A stretch of 64,000 bases of DNA, taken from positions 76,746,872 to 76,810,871 of the forward strand of contig CM043953.1 of the NCBI GenBank assembly GCA_014529385.2, given 5' to 3'. This DNA comes from Adiantum capillus-veneris (Eukaryota > Streptophyta > Polypodiopsida > Polypodiales > Pteridaceae). Numbering within the stretch: the stretch's first letter is position 1; the number at the start of each line of letters is the position of its first letter. Below the pieces are notes generated by a model. The model was not told where the DNA came from and did not search any database. It saw only the letters and a program-made list of their open reading frames with translations. Of this stretch, positions 22,803 through 31,695 are shown piece after piece. Position numbers and translations under genes: made by a program.

Positions 22803-24395
22803 TGTAACATTTAATGGCCTAAAATCTTATTTGGAGCGGAAATTAGCATGAACATAGTGGGCATTTCATTAGAATAGATTCCTAATGAGAATTACAAGAG
22901 TGCTTGGGTGGAGAGAGCAACAAAAAGCATAACACCTAGTTAGATAGCATCGACAATACTTTCAAAAGAGAGAGAGCAATTAAGCTATTGACAACAGTTG
23001 AGGACCGGATTTGCATGGAGCCGGTCCCCCCTCCAAAAGGCTTTGTATTATGGTTTCTCCCATCAAGAGAGACATTGTACAATACAATTCTTTGTCTTCC
23101 TTCAAGACTAGCTAGTGCAATGAAGATGGAAGCTTCATACACCAAGCAAAAACACTTAATCAAACACAACTTGAATTATCCCCGTTCTCAGACCCAAGAC
23201 CTCACACACCTTCGAAGATGGTGAGAGCTAGCAGGGTATGAGAGTAGATTGAGAGGAAAAAGAAGTATCTTACGAGAAAGAAGTACATCTCCTCACATAA
23301 TCACTCATATTAGCATAGCTTAGCTTAGTAATTAGCTTGGTAGAGAAGATGAGCATGCATTGAAGCTTGGCTCTTGGTTGGATTTGCATCCACATGCCAA
23401 GAGGGTGTTGATGTAGGCTTCTATCTCACAAGCTTGGAGTAGGTGATGAGCTCTCCATTAAAGCTTGGGAGCAGATAGAGTGTTTTCCCTTCACACATGG
23501 TCAAGTGTGAGAGTGTGTGAGTGAATGCCAAGCAAAAATCAGCCCCCTCTCTCTCTTGGGCGAGCCCTAGCTGCTAAGTTAGGCTGGCTTTTTCCTCATT
23601 GGACCTCCCCAGGTCAAGCCAATAGGAATTAAGCAGCATAAGTGATAGCCTTCTGACATGTGTCCCCCTTTCCCCTTTTGTGAGAGCTTTAGATAATTAA
23701 ATAATTAAACTAAACTCTCATTGGACCCCTTTGCCTCCTGGCCAATAGGAATCAGGCAAGCCATGGGGCTTCTGAATGCTCATTGGACCCCTTGGGAGAC
23801 TGCCCAATAGTCTTCTAGGACACTTAATTCTTATTGGTTTCTTTTATTAAATGTTTTTAAATTAATTAAACTAGATTTACTCTAGTTTAATTCTCATTGG
23901 TCCACTTCAAGGGTCTTCCAATAGGAATTGGGCACACCTTGTGGGCATCTGGCCTAAGAAGCTGACATGTGTCCCTCATTCCCTTTGTGTAAAGGGAGCC
24001 TGTGTGTGTGTGTGTGGTTTTCTCTCTCATCCCCTAGCTTTGGGGCTCGCCCCCTCCCATGTAGGGATGCAGAAAGACTTTTTGGGTACACACTAAGCAT
24101 CCAATTTTCCCTAAGGTTAACCTTTGGACACAACCTTTGAATTTTGGAACCTTAGCATTTTGGAAGTCTTAATGGGCTGAACCTTAGGGTCTTTTTAGCC
24201 CGTTGTTTCACATGGCTCTTTTGCAGATGGCCCCCCCTTTGGATCCCTATTTTCCCTCCTTTGGATCCCTACTGTGGCCGGTCTGCTAACTTAACCAATA
24301 TTCTAGCTTTTTCTCCCTTGGCACTTCCCCACATTAAATGATCAGTTTAATATGAGAAAATCATTTAGGAGAATTAGATATTGATTATTATGACA
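22803..24395 (-). repeat. 3' LTR of chromovirus
   Basis: 1593 bp, almost identical to 30098-31690. It contains a short GT run near 24001-24016 and repeated CTCATTGGACC/CCAATAGGAAT pairs. Differences from the other copy include GGCCT versus GGCCC near 22813, TCTTCC versus TGTTCC near 23094, CTCTCC versus CGCTCC near 23447, and TGTGTAAA versus TGTCTAAA near 23986. Confidence 0.96.
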
Positions 24396-24412
24396 TTACC
24401 TCTCTCTTGAAA
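24396..24412 (-). promoter_or_regulatory. polypurine tract
   Basis: On the minus strand AAGAGAGAGGTAA directly precedes the 3' LTR start TGTCATAATAATC. This is the expected primer site for plus-strand DNA synthesis. Confidence 0.75.
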
Positions 24413-24755
24413 TCATAGTCGTCCTCGACTATGGTGTAGAGAAGATAAAGCATATACATGAGTCCTTTTCTTAGCGGGTAGAGGATCCCTATGTTACCCT
24501 ACGACATCATTCCATAATGGATGACTAGTCCATTTGGCGCTTGAGAGCCTGAGGCTGCCGCAAGCATGTCTGCACATTAGTCCTATCAGTCTTCCATAGT
24601 AGAGTGACAAGCTCTACTTTGGTGTTTGGGAGACGTCGTCCCGCAAACTTGATCTAAGCATGCATACTACTTCATTTTTGTGCACAAATCAAGAAAAAGA
24701 GAGTCTTATAAGACAAAAATTTTTGTTCATTTTTTTTAACATTTTGTACATTTGC

Positions 24756-25094
24756 TTACTCTTGGGAAGCATTGTAAGCATTGACAAGGTTTAGGTTATC
24801 CTTTAATTGTATGCCTTGCATCCATCTAGCATCTTCAAAAGGATAATTCTTAAACTTAATAAGATATCGTCTGATAGTCTTACCGCCTCTTAATACCTTG
24901 TCTTCATGTCGGAGAATGGACTCGGGCTGCAGCACCTCCTCGTGGTCCTCGATCTCCGGTGGGTCTTCAATAGTTGGTTCTTGAGGTGGCTCTCCTTTGT
25001 AAGGCTTTAAGAGGCTCACATGAAAAGCATTGTGTATGAGCCAATGATTGGGCAACTTAAGTTGATAGGCCATCTCATTGATTGGCCTAAGAAT
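24756..25094 (-). CDS. chromovirus integrase C-terminus with chromodomain
   Basis: This continues pol in the same frame after an in-frame TAG at 25092-25094 that interrupts the GPF-ILRPIN stretch. It holds the integrase tail motif NAFHVSLLKPYKGE and a chromodomain: VLRGGKTIRRYLIKFKNYP followed by FEDARWM. Plant chromodomain integrases use this domain to steer insertion to certain chromatin. The interrupting TAG is one base from CAG (Gln), so it is probably a recent mutation. Without read-through the integrase would lack its targeting domain. Confidence 0.85.
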   Translation of the reverse strand: MLRPINEMAYQLKLPNHWLIHNAFHVSLLKPYKGEPPQEPTIEDPPEIEDHEEVLQPESILRHEDKVLRGGKTIRRYLIKFKNYPFEDARWMQGIQLKDNLNLVNAYNASQE

Positions 25095-27992
25095 CTAGAA
25101 GGGACCATAGTACCTTTTTGCTAGTTTAGCATAGTACTTTTGGTGGCCCGTAGGATTCTTGCCCGTAGTGTGCCTTAATCGAGCCTTGGGAAACTTTAAC
25201 AAGACCCAATCGTTTTCTTTAAAGGCTTGGGCTCTTCTGTGCTTGTCAGCAGCAGCCTTTTGCCTTTGCTGTGAGATAGAGATAGCATCCTTAATCTTTT
25301 GGAAAGATTCTTGTAGGTCTCGGCTATACTCATCTGCAGCGAAGATCTTCCCATGTACCTTAAGTAGCAAGGGACTTTTTGATCTTCCCTCAATTACCTC
25401 GAAAGGTTCTTTTCCTGTAGAAGTATGTACAGTGTTATTGTAAGCATACTCTACTAAGGGTAAGTACTTCTCCCATTGGGATCTTTGATCTACTTCCGTT
25501 ACATAGGCTTTTAGTAGATCGAGAATAGTTAGGTTAGCTATTTCACTTTGGCCATCAGTTTGTGGATGATAGGCCGAAGAGAAGTTTAGCCTTGTTCCTA
25601 AATTCTCAAAGAGACCCTTCCAGAAATTACTGGTCATTCTAGGATCTCTATCCGACACTATGGACATTGGCAAGCCATGGTACTTGAAAATTTGCGAAAT
25701 GAAGAGGGTTGCCATTTGATGGGCTTTGATAGTCTTTTTGACAGGTATAAAATGAGCTTGTTTACTGAACCTGTCTACTATCGTCCATATTCCCGTATTC
25801 CCATGGATAGACTTAGGCAATCCAAAGATAAAATCCATGGATATGCTCTCCCATGGTGAATTAGGGATTGGCAAGGGTTGAAGCAATCCAAGTTGCTTCC
25901 CTCTATCAAATTTTGTCTTTTGACATACCACACATTTGGAAACATACTCATGTATGTTCACTTTCATGGTAGGCCAATAGAAATATGTTTCAATTCCCTT
26001 TAGAGTAGACTGAATCCCTCTATGCCCCGCATATGGGGGAGCATGAGATTCATACATTACTTTCTCACGTAGTGAGTTAGTAACGCATAGTCTATTGCCA
26101 TAGAGAAGATAGCCATCTTGTAAAGTAAATGGTTCTTCTTTCTTCCCTAAGGCAAGGGCTGAAATCACATCTCTAAAATCGGGATCAATAGCATACTCAT
26201 CTATCATTAAAGATAGATCATTGTGAGTTGCTATGGAAACCGCATTCACTCTCGGTCGTCTTGAGAGTGCATCGGCTACTTGATTATGCTTGCCAGCAAT
26301 GTGAGCAATATGAAAATGAAATTGCGAAAGGAAATTTGCCCACCTCATTTGTTTGTCGGAGAGCTTGGTCTGCGTCATGAAGTACTTAAGACTTTGGTGA
26401 TCCGTTCGCAGAATGAAAGGAGTCCCCAATAAATAGTGCTTCCATGAGTCTAAGGCATGTAGAACTGCAAGGAGTTCTTTTTCGTATATGCCTAGAGCTT
26501 GCTCAACAGGGTCGAGCCTTCGACTCTCATAGCCTATGGCGTGCCCTTCTTGGAGCAAAACAGCCCCAAGGCAATCACCACAAGCATCACATTGGACCTC
26601 AAATGGTTTTGAGAGATCCGGTAGTGTAAGCACAGGTTGAGAGATAAGCTTTTCGAAAGCATTGTTCTCCTTAGCAGACCACGTATACCTAACATTTTTC
26701 TTTGTTAGGTCATGTAATGGTCCCGCAATTTGTGAGAACTTTTCTATGAAGCGTCTATAGTATGCACACATACCTATAAAGCTTCTTAGTTCATGAAGAT
26801 TCCTTGGTTTAGGCCATCCTTTTATTACCTCTAACTTGGATGGATCCATTTGGATTCCATCTTGAGAGATAATGTGACCTAAATATTGAATCTCTTGCAA
26901 GAAAAATTCACTTTTCTTTCGATTAACATAAAGTTTATTCTCTCTTAAAACTTGAAATATTACCTGGAGGTGTTGCTTATGTTCCTCTAATGAATTAGAG
27001 TAGATGATAATATCATCAAAGAACACTCCAGTGAAGGTTCGATGAGGCCTGAACAGCTTCTCCATCAAGCGGTTAAATGTGGCTGGTGCATTAGTCAAGC
27101 CAAAAGGCATGACAATGTATTCGTAAAGACCAAATGTAGTACGAAATGCGGTCTTTACAATGTCTTGATCAACTATCCTTATTTGATGATAGCCACTTTT
27201 TAGGTCAATCCTACTGAAGTAGGTCGATCCTTGTAGCTTATCAAATAGGTCTTCTACCCGTGGAACGGGAAACCTATTCTTGATAGTGATCCTATTTAGT
27301 GCTCTATAGTCGACACACATACGATATGTGCCGTCTTTCTTTTGCACTAATAGCACAGGTGAGCAAAATGGAGATGAGCTAGGCCTAACCATGCCCTTCT
27401 CAATTAACTCATGCACTTGCCGCATAATCTCCTCTTGTTGAGCTTGAGAAACTCTATAAGGAGGTTTTTTAGGCGGTGAACTTCCTGGAAGAAGTTCAAT
27501 TGCATGGTCGTCATTACCTCGTTTAGGAGGTAGCTCACAAGGGATGTCGTCAATAAAGACATCTTGAAACCCCTTGAGAAAATTGGATAACTCTAATTCC
27601 TTTTGGTTGCTTTTATTTTCTTTTGCTAAAGCATTAGGTTCATTTTGAGAATCTTTAACAAAAATCATGTACACGGAAATAGAGCTCTTTATTGACTTGT
27701 TGAAAGCTGGTGTATGTACAATGGGGATGGTGTTACCCATCTCCCTAGCATCTATATACATGTCCTTTTCCCTGAACTTAAAGGAGATTCTCCTTTCAGG
27801 AAATTTAACATGGGCAGCCAGACGGTCAAACCATGGTGCCCCTAGGATTACATCCTCATGCTTGAGAGGAGAGATAAAGAAATCCTCTTTGTCCACATAG
27901 TCTTGGACATGAAGCCTCAATTTCCCGATTAAGGGAGTGACTGAAGCTTCTTGCCCCTTGAAGGCACTGTCTGCGGGTAGGATATCTCCCAT
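25095..27992 (-). CDS. chromovirus pol: protease, RT, RNase H, integrase
   Basis: 965 residues; the listed Met is only the first in frame, since pol is made from gag-pol. The protease C-terminal half has VILGAPWFDRL (about residues 48-58). Reverse transcriptase runs about 170-400 with RMCVDYRALN (224-233), RIDLKSGYHQ (261-270) and catalytic FFDD at 324-327. RNase H is about 464-570 with its acidic residues in CDACGD, YEKELLA and RTDHQSL. The integrase zinc finger has His 650, His 657, Cys 687 and Cys 690; its catalytic triad is Asp 720, Asp 781 and Glu 817, the DD35E spacing. It sits one frame (-1) from gag, overlapping it at 27929-27992. The frame change falls inside the protease, between DPGST and ILGAPW, so it is more likely a mutation than a programmed shift. 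Confidence 0.93.
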   Translation of the reverse strand: MGDILPADSAFKGQEASVTPLIGKLRLHVQDYVDKEDFFISPLKHEDVILGAPWFDRLAAHVKFPERRISFKFREKDMYIDAREMGNTIPIVHTPAFNKSIKSSISVYMIFVKDSQNEPNALAKENKSNQKELELSNFLKGFQDVFIDDIPCELPPKRGNDDHAIELLPGSSPPKKPPYRVSQAQQEEIMRQVHELIEKGMVRPSSSPFCSPVLLVQKKDGTYRMCVDYRALNRITIKNRFPVPRVEDLFDKLQGSTYFSRIDLKSGYHQIRIVDQDIVKTAFRTTFGLYEYIVMPFGLTNAPATFNRLMEKLFRPHRTFTGVFFDDIIIYSNSLEEHKQHLQVIFQVLRENKLYVNRKKSEFFLQEIQYLGHIISQDGIQMDPSKLEVIKGWPKPRNLHELRSFIGMCAYYRRFIEKFSQIAGPLHDLTKKNVRYTWSAKENNAFEKLISQPVLTLPDLSKPFEVQCDACGDCLGAVLLQEGHAIGYESRRLDPVEQALGIYEKELLAVLHALDSWKHYLLGTPFILRTDHQSLKYFMTQTKLSDKQMRWANFLSQFHFHIAHIAGKHNQVADALSRRPRVNAVSIATHNDLSLMIDEYAIDPDFRDVISALALGKKEEPFTLQDGYLLYGNRLCVTNSLREKVMYESHAPPYAGHRGIQSTLKGIETYFYWPTMKVNIHEYVSKCVVCQKTKFDRGKQLGLLQPLPIPNSPWESISMDFIFGLPKSIHGNTGIWTIVDRFSKQAHFIPVKKTIKAHQMATLFISQIFKYHGLPMSIVSDRDPRMTSNFWKGLFENLGTRLNFSSAYHPQTDGQSEIANLTILDLLKAYVTEVDQRSQWEKYLPLVEYAYNNTVHTSTGKEPFEVIEGRSKSPLLLKVHGKIFAADEYSRDLQESFQKIKDAISISQQRQKAAADKHRRAQAFKENDWVLLKFPKARLRHTTGKNPTGHQKYYAKLAKRYYGPF

Positions 27993-29680
27993 CTCGTAGG
28001 ATTGGTGGCTAACTCCATAGATATGAAATTGTGAGTAGAACCAGGGTCAAAGAGAATAAAAGCATCATGTTCTCTTACCTTTCCCCAAGCATGGCATAGA
28101 GGAGATCCTTTGTGATGAGTTTGGTGAATCTCCTCCTCTTGGATTTCAACCAAAGAAGCTCTAGGAGGATCTTGGCGGTTGTTCTTTTGGGGACAAGCGC
28201 GGTACGCATGCCCTTGTTCGCCGCACTTGAAACATCGGTTATCTTTACGATAACGCTCAAGCTCTTCAGGAGAGAGTTTATTCTTTCCTTTGTAAACTCC
28301 CTTCTCTTTAGCTTTGTTGGAATTGCCCTTAGGAGACTTTTGGACATTGTCCTTCCCCTTAGGCTCATTGGAACCCTTGTTTTCCGGGGGCTTATTATTT
28401 CTTTTACCCCCCGTTTGGAAATTGATTCGCGAGGCCACCATAGTATGGTGTATTACCGCCGATATGGTACGTGGCCTTTGGGAGTTGACATACTCCGCCA
28501 TTTCTTCGGTTAAGCCCGCACAAAATTGTTGCTTTTGCTCTCCAAAATCCAACTTTTTGAAGACAGTGGCTTTGAGTTGTAGGTCCCAAAACTTGTCTAC
28601 ATATTTGTGGATGGATTCATTGGGAGAGAGCTTTAAGCTTCGCCATTCGGTGAGTACTTTGTCTTTGGCATCGGTGGCCAAAAACTGCTTCATAATGGAA
28701 GCTCTTAAAGCCTTCCATGTTCGTGGAGCTTCACCGTTGGCTCGTAGGCTAGACCACCATTGTCTGGCGGACTTTTGAAAGTGCATAGCTACATGGCGTA
28801 GCTTAGAGGACTCCGTGAAGCCCTCATCTCCAAACGCCGCATCGAATTGCTGGATAAAGGCCAAAACTTTGTCTGTAGCACCGAAGGTGCCATCATAGGT
28901 AAGGAAAGAGATGCTCTTCCCTCCCTCTTTGAATTTCTTCAGCTTGGACGACCTCTTCCATGCGGCATAGGATTTCCTATGGCCTCTTCTTTTTGATGGT
29001 TCAAAAGTTGCACCATCACTTTCTTCAGAAGATGAAGAATTTGAAGAAGGTGGAGAAGAGGGTGACCTCTTTCTCGCCTTTTTCTTGTCTTGATCTTTGT
29101 CGTCTTCACCATAGCTTTCATAAGAGGAAGAGGATGAAGAAGATGGAGAAGAGGGTGTCCTCTTTCTCGCCTTTTTCTTCTCTTGCTTTTTATCATCCCT
29201 CTTTGAATTATGGCGTGGAGAAGAGTGTGATGGTCTTCTCCGCTTTGGTGGTGATGGAGAGCGTTTAGCCCGCCGTCTTCGTGGAGCCATCTCCGCCGAG
29301 GTGGCGGGAGACTCGCTTCTTTCTCGTTCCTTCGGTGGAGGCTCTTGAGTTCTCCTTTGGGAAGGAGATGCATCATCAAGAAGTAAGTTCTTGAGCCCTT
29401 CATATGGATTCTCTTCTTCTTCCCGAATCGGAGAGAGACCTCTTTTGGTAGTCTCACAAGGAGGCTTCCTAGGTGTTCTCTCGTCATGGTGATGAACTTG
29501 GAGAATCCCGTGAGCACGGAGCTGCCGTTGCACTTCACTTTGGAGAGATGGATTGCCCATGGCTTGTTGAAGCCTAGAAACAAGATAATTAACAAGCATT
29601 GAAGCATCATTAGTAGCTTGCTCATGAGCAAAATCAAAGTTATCAACATTAATTTCACTCTCTTTAATATTGTCAGCCAT
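27929..29680 (-). CDS. chromovirus Gag with RS-rich N-terminal region
   Basis: 583 residues starting MADNIKESEIN. Residues about 110-250 are rich in Arg, Ser, Lys and Pro (RRRRAKRSPSPPKRRRPS, then two copies of a KKKARKR-PSSP unit followed by Ser runs). The retrotransposon gag domain follows at about 270-420 with FQKSARQWWSSLRANGEA and LSPNESIHKYVDKF. A zinc knuckle, CFKCGEQGHAYRAC, lies at 483-496. The ORF then enters the protease active site LFDPGSTHNFIS (Asp at about 545) before losing frame after ELATN. Gag forms the particle and packages RNA. The SR-protein-like stretch is longer than usual for a chromovirus gag. Confidence 0.93.
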   Translation of the reverse strand: MADNIKESEINVDNFDFAHEQATNDASMLVNYLVSRLQQAMGNPSLQSEVQRQLRAHGILQVHHHDERTPRKPPCETTKRGLSPIREEEENPYEGLKNLLLDDASPSQRRTQEPPPKERERSESPATSAEMAPRRRRAKRSPSPPKRRRPSHSSPRHNSKRDDKKQEKKKARKRTPSSPSSSSSSSYESYGEDDKDQDKKKARKRSPSSPPSSNSSSSEESDGATFEPSKRRGHRKSYAAWKRSSKLKKFKEGGKSISFLTYDGTFGATDKVLAFIQQFDAAFGDEGFTESSKLRHVAMHFQKSARQWWSSLRANGEAPRTWKALRASIMKQFLATDAKDKVLTEWRSLKLSPNESIHKYVDKFWDLQLKATVFKKLDFGEQKQQFCAGLTEEMAEYVNSQRPRTISAVIHHTMVASRINFQTGGKRNNKPPENKGSNEPKGKDNVQKSPKGNSNKAKEKGVYKGKNKLSPEELERYRKDNRCFKCGEQGHAYRACPQKNNRQDPPRASLVEIQEEEIHQTHHKGSPLCHAWGKVREHDAFILFDPGSTHNFISMELATNPTRWEISYPQTVPSRGKKLQSLP

Positions 29681-30079
29681 TCTAACAACTTTTAGGTGTA
29701 AACTTTTTAGGTGTACTTTGGCACTTCAAGCCCTAGTTGCTACTCCTCTTTACCCCTTTAGAAAAAGCACTCAAGCTACTGTACCCGCGGCTCGAATACC
29801 ATTAATTGCAAGGAATAGAAGAGAGGGTCTTTCGACACCAAAACAGCACCGGCTCCTGTCAAGCTTCTAATAGCTCAATAGTGGTTAAGCCGTAGGCAAG
29901 CCCGGTAGGACTCCACTATTAAGACCATAGCTCTCGACGGTGATGCCCCGTTAACTGCACAAAGGCAGGCGCACTGCAAGGCTGAAAAATCCCTATTCTA
30001 CTTACTCACAGGCAATTAATAATACCAACCATTTGTAGCTAGCTTGAGGACCTCCCTTCTTGAGCAAGAAAAGAGAAAC

Positions 30080-30097
30080 CTTGAGCTCTGATACCAA
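30080..30097 (-). promoter_or_regulatory. primer binding site (initiator Met tRNA)
   Basis: On the minus strand TTGGTATCAGAGCTCAAG directly follows the 5' LTR end. TGGTATCAGAGC is the standard plant LTR-retrotransposon site complementary to the 3' end of initiator methionine tRNA. Confidence 0.93.
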
Positions 30098-31690
30098 TGT
30101 AACATTTAATGGCCCAAAATCTTATTTGGAGCGGAAATTAGCATGAACATAGTGGGCATTTCATTAGAATAGATTCCTAATGAGAATTACAAGAGTGCTT
30201 GGGTGGAGAGAGCAACAAAAAGCATAACACCTAGTTAGATAGCATCGACAATACTTTCAAAAGAGAGAGAGCAATTAAGCTATTGACAACAGTTGAGGAC
30301 CGGATTTGCATGGAGCCGGTCCCCCCTCCAAAAGGCTTTGTATTATGGTTTCTCCCATCAAGAGAGACATTGTACAATACAATTCTTTGTGTTCCTTCAA
30401 GACTAGCTAGTGCAATGAAGATGGAAGCTTCATACACCAAGCAAAAACACTTAATCAAACACAACTTGAATTATCCCCGTTCTCAGACCCAAGACCTCAC
30501 ACACCTTCGAAGATGGTGAGAGCTAGCAGGGTATGAGAGTAGATTGAGAGGAAAAAGAAGTATCTTACGAGAAAGAAGTACATCTCCTCACATAATCACT
30601 CATATTAGCATAGCTTAGCTTAGTAATTAGCTTGGTAGAGAAGATGAGCATGCATTGAAGCTTGGCTCTTGGTTGGATTTGCATCCACATGCCAAGAGGG
30701 TGTTGATGTAGGCTTCTATCTCACAAGCTTGGAGTAGGTGATGAGCGCTCCATTAAAGCTTGGGAGCAGATAGAGTGTTTTCCCTTCACACATGGTCAAG
30801 TGTGAGAGTGTGTGAGTGAATGCCAAGCAAAAATCAGCCCCCTCTCTCTCTTGGGCGAGCCCTAGCTGCTAAGTTAGGCTGGCTTTTTCCTCATTGGACC
30901 TCCCCAGGTCAAGCCAATAGGAATTAAGCAGCATAAGTGATAGCCTTCTGACATGTGTCCCCCTTTCCCCTTTTGTGAGAGCTTTAGATAATTAAATAAT
31001 TAAACTAAACTCTCATTGGACCCCTTTGCCTCCTGGCCAATAGGAATCAGGCAAGCCATGGGGCTTCTGAATGCTCATTGGACCCCTTGGGAGACTGCCC
31101 AATAGTCTTCTAGGACACTTAATTCTTATTGGTTTCTTTTATTAAATGTTTTTAAATTAATTAAACTAGATTTACTCTAGTTTAATTCTCATTGGTCCAC
31201 TTCAAGGGTCTTCCAATAGGAATTGGGCACACCTTGTGGGCATCTGGCCTAAGAAGCTGACATGTGTCCCTCATTCCCTTTGTCTAAAGGGAGCCTGTGT
31301 GTGTGTGTGTGGTTTTCTCTCTCATCCCCTAGCTTTGGGGCTCGCCCCCTCCCATGTAGGGATGCAGAAAGACTTTTTGGGTACACACTAAGCATCCAAT
31401 TTTCCCTAAGGTTAACCTTTGGACACAACCTTTGAATTTTGGAACCTTAGCATTTTGGAAGTCTTAATGGGCTGAACCTTAGGGTCTTTTTAGCCCGTTG
31501 TTTCACATGGCTCTTTTGCAGATGGCCCCCCCTTTGGATCCCTATTTTCCCTCCTTTGGATCCCTACTGTGGCCGGTCTGCTAACTTAACCAATATTCTA
31601 GCTTTTTCTCCCTTGGCACTTCCCCACATTAAATGATCAGTTTAATATGAGAAAATCATTTAGGAGAATTAGATATTGATTATTATGACA
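30098..31690 (-). repeat. 5' LTR of chromovirus
   Basis: 1593 bp, the transcription-initiating copy for this minus-strand element. It matches 22803-24395 with only a few substitutions and abuts the TGGCC duplication on the right and the primer binding site on the left. Confidence 0.96.
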
Positions 31691-31695
31691 TGGCC

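Larger units (their letters stand above)
22803..31690 (-). mobile_element. near-complete Ty3/gypsy chromovirus, 8888 bp
   Basis: Two LTRs of exactly 1593 bp (22803-24395 and 30098-31690) start TGTAACA and end ATGACA on the + strand. They flank gag, pol and a chromodomain on the minus strand. The insertion is bounded by TGGCC at 22798-22802 and 31691-31695, a 5-bp target duplication. Next to the 5' LTR is a primer binding site matching initiator Met tRNA; next to the 3' LTR is a purine tract. I count at least four LTR-LTR substitutions, about 0.3 percent, so insertion is recent. Only two lesions are visible: a frameshift in protease and a TAG near the end of integrase. Confidence 0.96.

Noticed and set aside
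27990..28010. Programmed -1 frameshift between gag and pol of the young chromovirus
   Set aside because: The shift falls inside the protease between its two halves, with no evident slippery heptamer. A small indel is the simpler reading, though sister copies should be checked.
28939..29688. A 249-codon frame overlapping gag on the same strand
   Set aside because: It is a shadow of the biased RS-rich gag sequence in another frame.
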